Below are positions 15,875-25,614 of a DNA stretch of 64,000 nucleotides, in pieces. Both the position numbers and the translations under genes were made by a program. Under the pieces are notes generated by a model that had not been told where the DNA came from, ran no database searches, and saw only the letters and a program-made list of their open reading frames with translations. Source of the stretch: Gemmatimonadales bacterium (lineage in GTDB: Bacteria > Gemmatimonadota > Gemmatimonadetes > Gemmatimonadales > GWC2-71-9); the NCBI GenBank assembly GCA_020633775.1, contig JACKDA010000001.1, positions 124,001 through 188,000 of the forward strand. The letters are read 5' to 3'. Position 1 is the first letter of the stretch, and every line of letters begins with the position of its first letter.

Positions 15875-16560
15875 GCCGGTCCTCGACCCTTCCGGTCGTC
15901 GCGATCGATGGACCGGCCGCCTCCGGCAAGTCGTCGACGGCGCGATCGGTCGCCGAGCAGCTCGGCCTGCTGCACGTGGACAGCGGGGCGCTCTACCGGA
16001 CGGCGACCTGGCTCGCGGTCCGTCAGGGGCTGTCCGAGCCCGCCGCAATCGTCGCGGCGCTCGATCAGGCCGGGATCACGCTGGTGCCCCAGGGCGCCGG
16101 CCTGGAGGTCCGGCTGGGCGGGGTGACGGTCGAGCCCGCGATCCGGGATGACGCGGTGACCGCACGGGTCTCCGAGGTGGCGGCGATGCCCGCGGTCCGC
16201 GCCTGGGTCGACCGGCAACTGCGCGACGCCATCGCCCGGGCGGGCGGGGGGGTCATGGACGGTCGGGACATCGGGACGGTCGTCTTCCCCGATGCCCGGC
16301 TCAAGGTCTTCCTCACCGCCACCCCGGGTGCCCGGGCCGAGCGGCGGTTGCGCCAGGTCGACCGGGGCGGGGATCCGGCCGAAGTCGCCGCCGAGGCCGA
16401 GCGGCTGGCCGAGCGCGACCGGCTTGATGCCGGCCGGGCGGTGGCGCCGCTGCGCCAGGCCCCCGACGCCCGGGTGCTCGACACCACCGGGCTGGGCTTC
16501 GCCGAGCAGGTGGCGCAGATCGTCGCGTGGGCCCGCGAGGCAGGGTTGTCGGCGGACTGA
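15871..16560 (+). CDS. cmk: Cytidylate kinase
   Basis: Phosphorylates CMP and dCMP with ATP. The 229-residue protein begins with PVVAIDGPAASGKSSTA, the P-loop, followed by LHVDSGALYRTATW for nucleotide monophosphate binding, then DGRDIGTVVFPDA and the lid region RAERRLRQVDRGGDP. It starts in an ATGA overlap with aroA. The 3' end also carries the -35 box of the rpsA promoter, so rpsA can be transcribed both from the operon and alone. Confidence 0.95.
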   Translation: MSRSSTLPVVAIDGPAASGKSSTARSVAEQLGLLHVDSGALYRTATWLAVRQGLSEPAAIVAALDQAGITLVPQGAGLEVRLGGVTVEPAIRDDAVTARVSEVAAMPAVRAWVDRQLRDAIARAGGGVMDGRDIGTVVFPDARLKVFLTATPGARAERRLRQVDRGGDPAEVAAEAERLAERDRLDAGRAVAPLRQAPDARVLDTTGLGFAEQVAQIVAWAREAGLSAD

Positions 16561-16574
16561 GCCGGCGGTATCCT
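16546..16574 (+). promoter_or_regulatory. Promoter for rpsA
   Basis: TTGTCG (16546-16551), 17 bases, then TATCCT (16569-16574). The -35 lies inside the end of cmk. Predicted transcription start is about 16581, so the message would begin essentially at the hairpin 16579-16606 and have a ~90-base leader. Confidence 0.6.
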
Positions 16575-16578
16575 TCAT

Positions 16579-16606
16579 GGCTGTCCCGCACAAGGGCGGG
16601 GCAGCC
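16579..16606 (+). promoter_or_regulatory. Hairpin at the start of the rpsA leader
   Basis: GGCTGTCCCGC (16579-16589) pairs with GCGGGGCAGCC (16596-16606): eleven pairs including one G-U, with a six-base loop. No T-run follows, so it is not a standard terminator. It may stabilise the 5' end or take part in S1 autoregulation; the role is inferred. Confidence 0.5.
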
Positions 16607-16670
16607 GAGGATTCACCCTCCACCCGCGGCCGGCCCGGCGCGGCGACTCCTGCGCAGGATCCCCACCCTC

Positions 16671-18518
16671 ATGTCCGACACCGACACCACCACGCCCGAC
16701 ACCCCCGAGACCGCCGAGACCACCGCGCCCGCCGAGGCGGTGTTCGCCATGGCCGACGTGCCCGGGATGCCGTTCGCGACGACCACCGGCCTCCGGGTCC
16801 GGCCCGACCTCTACGACGACGTCTATTCCGACGACGAGTACGAGGCGATGCTCGAGCTCTACGAGGGGACGATGTCCCAGATCGCGGAGGGCGAGATCGT
16901 CAAGTCGAAGGTCCTCCGGGTCACCGAGAACGCCGTCATCCTCGATGTCGGGTTCAAGTCGGAGGGCTCCGTCCCGCTCGACGAGTTCAAGGATCCGCAG
17001 AACCTCCAGGTCGGCGACGAGGTCGAGGTCTTCCTCGAGCACCTCGAGGACCAGGAGGGCGCGGTCGTCCTCTCGAAGAAGAAGGCCGACTTCATGCGCG
17101 TCTGGGAGAAGATCCGCCAGGCGCACGAGAGCGACCAGCCGGTCGAGGGCACCCTGATGAAGAAGATCAAGGGTGGCGTGGTGGTGAACCTCATGGGCGT
17201 CGACGCGTTCCTCCCCGGGTCGCAGATCGCGCTCCGCCGGGTGCCGAACATCGACGAGCTGCTCGGCTCGACCTACGAGTTCAAGATCATCAAGCTCAAC
17301 AAGCGTCGCCGCAACATCGTCGTCTCGCGCCGGGTCATCCTCGAGACCGAGCGGGCCGGCAAGCGCGAGAAGCTGATGAAGGAGCTCGAGGTCGGCCAGG
17401 TGCGGAAGGGTGTCGTCAAGAACATCACCGACTTCGGCGCGTTCATCGACCTCGGCGGCGTCGACGGCCTGCTCCACATCACCGACATGTCCTACGGCCG
17501 CGTGTCGCACCCGAGCGAGCTGGTCGCCATCGGCAAGGACGTCGAGGTCAAGATCCTCGACATCGACTGGCAGCGCGAGCGCATCTCGCTCGGCATGAAG
17601 CAGCTCCAGAGCTACCCGTGGCAGAACGTCGCCGAGAAGTACCCGGTCGGCTCGCGCGTGCAGGGCAAGGTGGTCTCGATCACCAACTACGGCGCGTTCG
17701 TGGAGCTGGAGCCGGGGATCGAGGGGCTGGTCCACATCTCCGAGATGAGCTGGACCCGCAACGTCCGGCACCCCTCGAAGATCGTCTCCATCGGGGAGAC
17801 CATCGAGGCCGTCGTGCTCAAGGTCGACGAGTCGGACGAGAAGATCTCGCTCGGCATGAAGCAGACCGAGCAGGACCCGTGGATGGTGCTGCCGCTCAAG
17901 TACCCGGTCGGCACCCGGATCGCCGGCAAGGTCCGCAACCTGACCTCCTTCGGCGCCTTCGTGGAGCTGGAGCCGGGGATCGACGGCCTGATCCACATCT
18001 CCGACATGAGCTGGACCAAGCGCGTCCAGCACCCGTCGGAGGTCGTGAAGAAGGGCGACTCGGTCGAGGTGATCATCCTCAACATCGACGCCGACAACAA
18101 GCGGATCTCCCTCGGCCTGAAGCAGGCCACCGACGACCCGTGGCTGACCATCGGCGAGAAGCTCCCGGTCGGTCGCGAGCTCCGCGCCACGGTGCTCCGC
18201 CCGGTCGACAAGGGGATGGTGCTCGACCTCGGCGACGACATCGAGGCCTTTGCCCCGGTCTCCCAGATGGGGATCGGCGCCGAGGAGAACCCCGAGGACG
18301 TCGTCGTCGATGGCCAGGAGGTCATCGCCAAGGTCCTCGAGGTCGATCCGATCCACCACCGGATCGTGGTCGCCATCATCGAGTACCCCGAGGACGGCAT
18401 CCCGAAGGAGCCCCGCCCGCGCGCCCAGATCCCCGTCGATGACGACGAGGACGAGGACGGCGACGACGGGGAGGACCGCGGGGCGGACGCCGCCAACGAG
18501 GACAGCACGGCCGAGTAG
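16671..18518 (+). CDS. rpsA: 30S ribosomal protein S1
   Basis: RNA-binding protein that brings mRNA to the 30S subunit. The 615-residue product has six S1 OB-fold repeats between about residues 60 and 560; repeats 3-5 are the most regular, each with the GAFV/GAFI-type strand and a GL(L/V/I)HI(S/T)(D/E)MS motif (e.g. ITDFGAFIDLGGVDGLLHITDMS). An acidic N-terminal extension rich in Thr/Glu and a very acidic tail (DDDEDEDGDDGEDRG) flank them. ATG 16671 is chosen over an upstream in-frame opening inside cmk. It is followed by a strong terminator at 18543. Confidence 0.96.
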   Translation: MSDTDTTTPDTPETAETTAPAEAVFAMADVPGMPFATTTGLRVRPDLYDDVYSDDEYEAMLELYEGTMSQIAEGEIVKSKVLRVTENAVILDVGFKSEGSVPLDEFKDPQNLQVGDEVEVFLEHLEDQEGAVVLSKKKADFMRVWEKIRQAHESDQPVEGTLMKKIKGGVVVNLMGVDAFLPGSQIALRRVPNIDELLGSTYEFKIIKLNKRRRNIVVSRRVILETERAGKREKLMKELEVGQVRKGVVKNITDFGAFIDLGGVDGLLHITDMSYGRVSHPSELVAIGKDVEVKILDIDWQRERISLGMKQLQSYPWQNVAEKYPVGSRVQGKVVSITNYGAFVELEPGIEGLVHISEMSWTRNVRHPSKIVSIGETIEAVVLKVDESDEKISLGMKQTEQDPWMVLPLKYPVGTRIAGKVRNLTSFGAFVELEPGIDGLIHISDMSWTKRVQHPSEVVKKGDSVEVIILNIDADNKRISLGLKQATDDPWLTIGEKLPVGRELRATVLRPVDKGMVLDLGDDIEAFAPVSQMGIGAEENPEDVVVDGQEVIAKVLEVDPIHHRIVVAIIEYPEDGIPKEPRPRAQIPVDDDEDEDGDDGEDRGADAANEDSTAE

Positions 18519-18542
18519 CCGCGCCTGCCGGATCGCCTGACG

Positions 18543-18577
18543 AACGGGGCACCCACGCTGGGTGCCCCGTTTCGTTG
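18543..18577 (+). terminator. Intrinsic terminator after rpsA
   Basis: AACGGGGCACCCA (18543-18555), loop CGC, TGGGTGCCCCGTT (18559-18571): a perfect 13-bp stem with a 3-base loop followed by TTCGTT. It ends the aroA-cmk-rpsA unit. Confidence 0.88.
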
Positions 18578-18595
18578 TGGGATCGCGGCCACAGA

Positions 18596-18680
18596 GTGTG
18601 GCGAGGCCCCCGCTGGCGGCGACGCCACACTGGCCCGGATCCGGTCGCTCTGGCCGTTTGGTGTGATACGACTAAGTCGT
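18596..18680 (+). promoter_or_regulatory. Candidate upstream activator sites for the PEP-CTERM gene
   Basis: Two inverted repeats lie 46-145 bases before the sigma-54 element: GTGTGGCG (18596-18603) with CGCCACAC (18623-18630), and the compact near-palindrome ACGACTAAGTCGT (18668-18680). Sigma-54 promoters need an activator bound at such distances. Assignment as activator sites is inference. Confidence 0.4.
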
Positions 18681-18725
18681 TGAAAGACAGCATGTTGTGC
18701 AAAGAGAGTCCGGGGCTCCGAGTGC

Positions 18726-18741
18726 TGGCATGACTCATGCT
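18726..18741 (+). promoter_or_regulatory. Sigma-54 promoter of the PEP-CTERM gene
   Basis: TGGCATGACTCATGCT: GG at 18727-18728 and GC at 18739-18740 are separated by exactly ten bases, and the two halves differ from the consensus TGGCACG-N4-TTGCW at only two positions. Predicted start is near 18752, 45 bases before the ATG. PEP-CTERM genes in other bacteria are known to depend on RpoN with the PrsK/PrsR two-component pair. Confidence 0.7.
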
Positions 18742-18796
18742 TCTGCCGCTCGCATCCCGCTGGTTCGTATTCCGACCCTCTGTGTGAGGTACTCCG

Positions 18797-19618
18797 ATGC
18801 AGTTTCGCTCTGTCGCAATGACTGCGGCCGTCCTGATGCTGGGGGTGCCCACCCTCCGCGCGCAGACGTTCGCCTACGACTACTCCTCGCCACTCGACGC
18901 GACGCCGGGACTCACCGGCTTCGTCACCGACTTCAACATGCTGGGCGGCATGACCGTGAACTGGACCTTCGCCAACGGGTCGACCGGCTCGGGCGTCTGG
19001 GGTCAGCTCACCGGGGGCAATCCGAACAGCGCGGCCTGGGGCGTGTCAGGGAACAACTTCGCGCTCTACGGGCGCGGTGGCGACGACACGTTCAACAGCA
19101 TCTGGACCCTCACCGGCTCGAACATCACCAGCTTCACGATCAACGCGGCGGCCGGGCTCGGCGTCTTCGACGTGAACACCGGCAACCCGAGCAGCCCGGG
19201 GAGCGCCAGCGGCCAGCCGTTCGAGGCCGCGTGCGCCGGCCGGAACGGCTGCAGCACGTTCAGTGGCAACACGAATGGGTTCCCGAACTTCTGGAACATC
19301 CTGGTCACCTACTCGAACCCGGTCGGGATCAACGGCGCGGCGCCGGTCGGCGACCTCTTCGGGACGATGCGGGTCGACTTCCAGACCGCGTTCTCGACCT
19401 CGAACAACAACAACAACTGCCGGAACTTCGTGGGCACGAGCTTCGACCGCTACACCAGCTGCAACACCTTCGGCTTCTACCAGGACATGGACAACGTCCC
19501 GCTGACCGGTCAGATCAGCGTCCCGTCGGACGTGGTGCCGGAGCCGGCCTCGATGACGCTGCTCGCCACCGGCCTCGCCGGGATGGCGGCCGCGCGCCGT
19601 CGCCGCAAGACCGCCTGA
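18797..19618 (+). CDS. PEP-CTERM sorted surface protein
   Basis: A 273-residue exported protein. The N-terminus MQFRSVAMTAAVLMLGVPTLRAQ is a signal peptide, cleaved after AQ. The C-terminus has the tripartite exosortase signal: VPEPAS, a hydrophobic helix MTLLATGLAGMAAA, and the basic tail RRRRKTA. The mature body is rich in Asn, Ser, Gly and Thr (SGNTNGFPNFWN, an Asn run NNNNN) and has two cysteine pairs, typical of these low-complexity surface or matrix proteins. No catalytic domain is evident. It stands alone between a sigma-54 promoter and a terminator, so it is regulated separately from its neighbours. Exosortase itself is not in the window. GAGGT lies 6 bases before the ATG. Confidence 0.93.
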   Translation: MQFRSVAMTAAVLMLGVPTLRAQTFAYDYSSPLDATPGLTGFVTDFNMLGGMTVNWTFANGSTGSGVWGQLTGGNPNSAAWGVSGNNFALYGRGGDDTFNSIWTLTGSNITSFTINAAAGLGVFDVNTGNPSSPGSASGQPFEAACAGRNGCSTFSGNTNGFPNFWNILVTYSNPVGINGAAPVGDLFGTMRVDFQTAFSTSNNNNNCRNFVGTSFDRYTSCNTFGFYQDMDNVPLTGQISVPSDVVPEPASMTLLATGLAGMAAARRRRKTA

Positions 19619-19642
19619 TCGCTCGCAGGCACAGGAACGATG

Positions 19643-19670
19643 GGCCGGTCCCCCGTGGGGGCCGGCCTTT
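19643..19670 (+). terminator. Intrinsic terminator after the PEP-CTERM gene
   Basis: GGCCGG (19643-19648), a bulged T, CCCCC, then GTG-region loop and GGGGGCCGGCC followed by TTT (to 19670). The long GC stem with a T-run lies 25 bases after the stop codon. Confidence 0.8.
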
Positions 19671-19719
19671 CGCGTGCGGGGACCCTCCCCCGGGCGCCAG
19701 TGATGACTAGGTTTGAGCG

Positions 19720-21273
<1,554 letters not shown>

Positions 21274-21276
21274 TCG

Positions 21277-21292
21277 GGCCCCGACAGGGGCC
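21277..21292 (+). terminator. Short terminator-like hairpin after pccB
   Basis: GGCCCC (21277-21282), loop GACA, GGGGCC (21287-21292), 3 bases after the pccB stop. There is no T-run, so it is a weak candidate. A promoter-like TTGCGT...TATCTT pair (21299-21304, 21324-21329, 19-base spacer) for the next gene follows at once. Confidence 0.4.
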
Positions 21293-21378
21293 GCGGGGTT
21301 GCGTCAGCTCGGGGCCGCGACGTTATCTTCCGGTGGTTCCGCTCCTCTGCCCCTCGGCCGACCGGCGAGGCTGATCGC

Positions 21379-22389
21379 ATGCTCCCCACGCGCGCCACAC
21401 TCCTCCTGCTAGCGGGCCTCAGTGCCATCGGCGCCCCGGCCGCGGCGCAGCACGTCGCGGTGGTGCGCCCGATCTCGCCGGGAACCTCGGTGATGTCGCT
21501 CGCCGAGGCCTTGCTGCGCGATGGGCGGCGCAAGGATGCCGCCGACCTCCTCGGCAAGTGGCTCTCCGAGCACCCGACCGATGGGCGCGCGTGGCACTAT
21601 CTCGGACGGATCCACCTCGACGACGCCCGCCGCTGGCACCGGGACGGACACGCCGAGGGAACCGATGGCGGCATGCTCCTGGAATTCGCGGGGGCCGCCT
21701 TCGAGCAGGCGCAGCACCTGCTGGCCGACAGCGGCACGGTCTATCGGGTCCTCGTCGGGGTCGAGCGCGCAACCTACCGCGTCGAGACCGAGGGATGGGC
21801 GACGGCGGTGGCCCAGCCCGTCTCCGCCGAGGAACTGCCACTGCCGCCCGTGCTCGGGGAGCTCGGTGAGAACCTGCTCGCCTCGTGTCCGGCCGGTGGG
21901 GTGCTGGTGACCGGGTCGATGGTCGAGACCGCGGCGGCGTGGGGCCGCTGGCTGCTCCACCCCGAGGGTCGGCGGAACCTGATCCTGCTCCGCACGGACC
22001 TCTACACCTGGGACCCGCGCTACCGCGTGCGGATGGCCGAGGAACTCGGCGTCCCGCTCGACGATGATCTGCCGGTGGCGCTGATGAAGGTCGCCAGCCA
22101 GCGGCCGCTCTGCGTGTCCCCGACGGTGGATTCCCTCACCGCACCGCAACTCACGTGGCGCCCGGTGCGACTCGTGCTGGCGGCGGGTCCCGAGCCGGTC
22201 CCCGGCGACAGCGGGGTGCTGTCCGTCCACCAGCTCGCGCTCACCGGGCTGGCCGGCTCGGTCTGGAGCGAGGCGGCCCGCGACGTGTACGATCTCGCGG
22301 CCCGTCGCAATCGCGACCTCTGCCGCACCCTCTTCATGCCGGGCGACCTCGCCCCGCCGATTCCCGCGATCGCCGCCTGCCCGAGGTGA
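21379..22389 (+). CDS. Secreted TPR-like protein of unknown function
   Basis: A 336-residue protein with signal peptide MLPTRATLLLLAGLSAIGAPAAAQ, cleaved after AQ. Residues ~40-85 look like a tetratricopeptide pair (LAEALLRDGRRKDAADLLGKWLSEHPTDGRAWHYLGRIHLDD). The remainder has GGVLVTGSMVETAAAWGRWLL, which resembles the start of nucleotide- or sugar-binding Rossmann segments, and RRNLILLRTDLYTWDPRYRVRMAEELGVP. Proteins of similar layout in related bacteria are annotated only as hypothetical. It overlaps the biotin carboxylase start (GTGA), so it is co-transcribed with the carboxylase genes; a functional link is not evident. Confidence 0.65.
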   Translation: MLPTRATLLLLAGLSAIGAPAAAQHVAVVRPISPGTSVMSLAEALLRDGRRKDAADLLGKWLSEHPTDGRAWHYLGRIHLDDARRWHRDGHAEGTDGGMLLEFAGAAFEQAQHLLADSGTVYRVLVGVERATYRVETEGWATAVAQPVSAEELPLPPVLGELGENLLASCPAGGVLVTGSMVETAAAWGRWLLHPEGRRNLILLRTDLYTWDPRYRVRMAEELGVPLDDDLPVALMKVASQRPLCVSPTVDSLTAPQLTWRPVRLVLAAGPEPVPGDSGVLSVHQLALTGLAGSVWSEAARDVYDLAARRNRDLCRTLFMPGDLAPPIPAIAACPR

Positions 22390-23888
22390 GTCTTCGGCGC
22401 GTCCTGATCGCGAACCGGGGCGAGATTGCGCTCCGGATCATCCGTGCGTGCCACGATGAGGGCCTCGAGGCGGTCGCGGTGTACTCCGCCGCGGATGCCC
22501 ATGCCCCGTTCGTCCGCGCCGCCGACCGGGCCGTCGCCATCGGCGGCCCGACCCCGGCCGAGAGTTACCTGCGCATCGACGCACTGATCGAGGCCGCGCA
22601 GTCGACGGGTGCGGATGCGATCCATCCGGGATACGGGTTCCTCTCGGAGCGTGCGGCCTTTGCGCGGGCGGTCGAGGAGGCGGGGCTGACCTGGATCGGC
22701 CCTCCCTCGAGCGCGATCGAGGCGATGGGCGACAAGACCTCCGCGCGCCGGCTGATGTCGGAGGCGGGGGTGCCGATCGTGCCTGGGGCGGTGGCGGCGC
22801 TCACCGACCCCGCCGAGGCGGCGAAGGTCGCCGAGGAGATCGGCTATCCGGTGCTCGTGAAGGCCGCGGCCGGTGGGGGCGGGAAGGGGATGCGCGTGGT
22901 GCATCGCCCGGAGGAACTCGCGGCCGCCCTCGAGACGGCGGCGCGCGAGGCACTCAAGGCGTTCGGCGACGACGCGGTCTATCTCGAGAAGTTCATCACG
23001 CGGCCACGACACGTCGAGATCCAGGTGCTCGCCGATGCGCACCGCACCGTGCATGTCGGCGAACGCGAATGCTCGATCCAGCGACGGCACCAGAAGCTGG
23101 TCGAGGAGGCCCCGTCGGTGGCCGTGGACCCGGTGCTGCGCGAGCGGATGGGGGCGGCCGCCGTCGCGGCGGCGCGTGCCGTCGACTATCGCGGGGCGGG
23201 CACCTGCGAGTTCCTCCTCGCGGCGGACGGGGCGTTCTACTTCCTCGAGATGAACACGCGGATCCAGGTCGAGCACCCGGTGACCGAGCTGGTGTACGGG
23301 GTCGATCTCGTGCGCGAGCAGTTGCGGATCGCGGGCGGGGCCGCGATGTCGCTCCCGGCGAAGGCGCTGGTGCCGCGCGGGTGGGCGATCGAGTGTCGCA
23401 TCACCTCCGAGGACCCGGCCAACGGCCTGTTGCCGAGCAGCGGGACGATCCGCTGGCTCCGCGCGCCGGCCGGCCCGCGGGTGCGCTGGGACAGCGGGGT
23501 CGAGAGCGGCAGCGAGGTCACGCTCTTCTACGACTCGATGCTCGCCAAGCTGATCGTCCACGCGCCGACCCGGCAGGCGGCGCTCGCGACGATGCGGCGG
23601 GCCCTCGATGAGCTGGTGGTGGTCGGCGTCGCCACCAACGTGCCGTTCCACCGCGCGCTCCTCGACGACCCCGGGTTCACCTCGGGCGAGATCGACATCC
23701 AGTACCTCGAGCGCCATCCCGACCTCCTCGCGCCCGCTCCCGACGAGGCGATGCTCCGCCAGCTCGCGGTTGCCGCCGCGCTGCTCGAGGACGAGCGACG
23801 GGCGCGACGGGTGGTGCGCGTCGACGGGGGCGAACCGGACCGCGCCTCCCGCTGGCGGGCCGCGGCGCGCACCGACGCCAGGCAGTGA
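22386..23888 (+). CDS. accC: Acyl-CoA carboxylase biotin carboxylase subunit
   Basis: Carboxylates biotin on the carrier protein using ATP and bicarbonate. The 500-residue protein begins LRRVLIANRGEIALRIIRACHDEG, has HPGYGFLSERAAFA, the ATP-grasp glycine loop KAAAGGGGKGMRVV, the biotin-binding ERECSIQRRHQKLVEEAPS, the catalytic FLEMNTRIQVEHPVTE and the C-terminal domain ECRITSEDPANGLLPSSG. The GTG at 22386 in the GTGA overlap gives the canonical N-terminus; an in-frame opening from 22155 is rejected. Given pccB upstream and the carrier downstream, it more likely serves a propionyl-CoA-type complex than fatty-acid synthesis, although accD lies elsewhere in the window and sharing is possible. 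Confidence 0.94.
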   Translation: MSLRRVLIANRGEIALRIIRACHDEGLEAVAVYSAADAHAPFVRAADRAVAIGGPTPAESYLRIDALIEAAQSTGADAIHPGYGFLSERAAFARAVEEAGLTWIGPPSSAIEAMGDKTSARRLMSEAGVPIVPGAVAALTDPAEAAKVAEEIGYPVLVKAAAGGGGKGMRVVHRPEELAAALETAAREALKAFGDDAVYLEKFITRPRHVEIQVLADAHRTVHVGERECSIQRRHQKLVEEAPSVAVDPVLRERMGAAAVAAARAVDYRGAGTCEFLLAADGAFYFLEMNTRIQVEHPVTELVYGVDLVREQLRIAGGAAMSLPAKALVPRGWAIECRITSEDPANGLLPSSGTIRWLRAPAGPRVRWDSGVESGSEVTLFYDSMLAKLIVHAPTRQAALATMRRALDELVVVGVATNVPFHRALLDDPGFTSGEIDIQYLERHPDLLAPAPDEAMLRQLAVAAALLEDERRARRVVRVDGGEPDRASRWRAAARTDARQ

Positions 23889-25105
23889 GCACGTCCGACA
23901 CGGTTTCCATTCGCGGGGTGGCGGCGGGCGGCGACGGCGTCGGGACGCTCCCCGACGGTCGCACCGTCTTCGTGCCGCGCACGGCACCGGGCGACACGGT
24001 GCGGCTGCGCTCGGTGCGGCGCCACGCGCGGTTCGCGCGCGCCGAGATCGCCGAGGTCGTCGAGCCGGGGCCGGGTCGCGTCGATCCACCGTGTCCGCAC
24101 TACCTCCGGGATCGCTGCGGCTCCTGCCAGCTCCAGCACCTCGACTCGGCGAGCCAGCAGGGCGTGCGCCGCACCATCGTCGGCGATGCCATGCGGCGGA
24201 TCGCCCGACTCGACCGGGAGGACCCGCCGATGCTCGGGAACGGGCCACCGTTCGGCTACCGGGCGCGGATCACCCTCACGGTGCGGCACGGCGTGATCGG
24301 CTATCACCGCCACGGCGCGCCCGACCAGATCATCGAGATCACCTCCTGCCTGCTCGCGTCCGAGCCGGTGCGCACCCTGCACGCCGCCGTCCGCCGGGGG
24401 CGACGGCACCTGCCTCGCGACGCCGAGCAGGTCTCGCTCAGGGAGGATGCGGAGGGCGGCCTGCACGTCGTGGTGCGCACGGCGGGTGAGGGCACGTGGA
24501 CGGATGCGGCGGCGCTCGCCGCCGAGCTCCCCGACGGTGTGCACCTCTGGTGGCACCCTGCGGGCGGCGCGGCGCGCGTGGTCGCGGGAAGCGCGGATCC
24601 CTTCCCGGCGACGGTCTTTGCCCAGGTGAACCCGGCGGTGGCCGGCGCGGTGCGGCGCGCCGCGCTCGATGCGCTCGGGCCTGTCTCGGGTGCGCGCGTC
24701 TGGGACCTCTACGCCGGCATCGGGGAATCGACGGGCGCCCTCGCCGACGCCGGGGCGCAGGTGGCGAGCGTCGAGCGCGATCCGCGCGCCGTGCGGCACG
24801 CCGTCGGGGTGGGGCCTGCCGGGCCCGACCGCCGCGTCGGCGACGTCGCCGATCATGCCCCTCGCCTGCCCGCGCCCGACCTGGTCCTCACCAACCCGCC
24901 GCGTCTCGGGATGGAGGAGTCGGTGACCGCGGTGCTGCGCGAGAGTGGCGCCGGTCGGCTGGTGTACATCTCCTGCGACCCGGCCACGCTGGCGCGCGAC
25001 ATCGGCCGCCTGTCGCCCGCGTACCGCCTCGCCGATCTCACCGCGTGGGATCAGTTCCCCCAGACCGCGCACGTCGAATGCGTGGCCACCCTGGAGCGAC
25101 GATGA
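23885..25105 (+). CDS. RlmD/RumA-type 23S rRNA (uracil-C5)-methyltransferase
   Basis: SAM-dependent enzyme methylating uracil C5 in 23S rRNA. The 406-residue protein has an N-terminal TRAM-like OB domain (residues ~1-65), an iron-sulfur cluster segment CPHYLRDRCGSCQLQHLD, a further Cys in EITSCLLASEP, and the methyltransferase fold with VWDLYAGIGESTGAL, TNPPRLGM and YISCDPATLARD containing the catalytic Cys. The usual spacing is Cys-x5-Cys-x2-Cys; here the first gap is seven residues. Start GTG overlaps the biotin carboxylase stop as GTGA and the stop overlaps the carrier gene as ATGA, so it sits inside the carboxylase operon. Which uridine is modified cannot be told. Confidence 0.88.
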   Translation: MSTSDTVSIRGVAAGGDGVGTLPDGRTVFVPRTAPGDTVRLRSVRRHARFARAEIAEVVEPGPGRVDPPCPHYLRDRCGSCQLQHLDSASQQGVRRTIVGDAMRRIARLDREDPPMLGNGPPFGYRARITLTVRHGVIGYHRHGAPDQIIEITSCLLASEPVRTLHAAVRRGRRHLPRDAEQVSLREDAEGGLHVVVRTAGEGTWTDAAALAAELPDGVHLWWHPAGGAARVVAGSADPFPATVFAQVNPAVAGAVRRAALDALGPVSGARVWDLYAGIGESTGALADAGAQVASVERDPRAVRHAVGVGPAGPDRRVGDVADHAPRLPAPDLVLTNPPRLGMEESVTAVLRESGAGRLVYISCDPATLARDIGRLSPAYRLADLTAWDQFPQTAHVECVATLERR

Positions 25106-25608
25106 AGTACCTGGTCACCATCGGTGAACGCCGCATCGAGGTCGAGATCGCGGGGGAGGGAGTCCGCGTTGACGGCACCCCGGTCACCGCGCACCTCGGG
25201 AGGATCCCCGGGACCCCGGCGGTGCGGCTCGTCCTCGACGACGTGCCGGTCGAACTCGCGGTCGAGGGTCGGACGGCCGATCAGTGGCAGCTCGTCGCCG
25301 CGGGCACCGTCCACGAGGTCGAGGTCGTGGATGAGCGCACCGCCCACATCCGGTCGCTGGCCGGAGGCAGTGGCGTACAGGCCGCAGGCGGGTCGGTGAA
25401 GGCCCCGATGCCCGGCCTCGTGGTGCGCGTCCTCGTGGAGGTCGGGGCGACGGTCGAGAAGGGGCAGGGCCTCGTCGTGCTCGAGGCGATGAAGATGGAG
25501 AACGAGTTGCGGGCCCCGGCTGACGGCATCGTCACCGCCCTCCATGCGACCACCGGCGCGGCGGTCGACAAGGGGGCGGTGCTGGTGGAACTCGGCCCGC
25601 CGGCCTGA
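25102..25608 (+). CDS. Biotin carboxyl carrier protein of acyl-CoA carboxylase
   Basis: A 168-residue biotinyl protein. The C-terminal lipoyl/biotinyl domain (residues ~95-168) holds KAPMPGLVVRVLVEVG and the biotinylation motif VLEAMKMENEL with the target Lys between the Mets, then LRAPADGIV. The N-terminal ~90 residues form a small beta-rich domain (MKYLVTIGERRIEVEIAGEG) resembling the BT linker found in propionyl-CoA carboxylase-type proteins. The ATG overlaps the methyltransferase stop (ATGA). It completes the set with pccB and accC. Its 3' end is 6 bases from the convergent protease gene. Confidence 0.92.
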   Translation: MKYLVTIGERRIEVEIAGEGVRVDGTPVTAHLGRIPGTPAVRLVLDDVPVELAVEGRTADQWQLVAAGTVHEVEVVDERTAHIRSLAGGSGVQAAGGSVKAPMPGLVVRVLVEVGATVEKGQGLVVLEAMKMENELRAPADGIVTALHATTGAAVDKGAVLVELGPPA

Positions 25609-25614
25609 GGTCCG

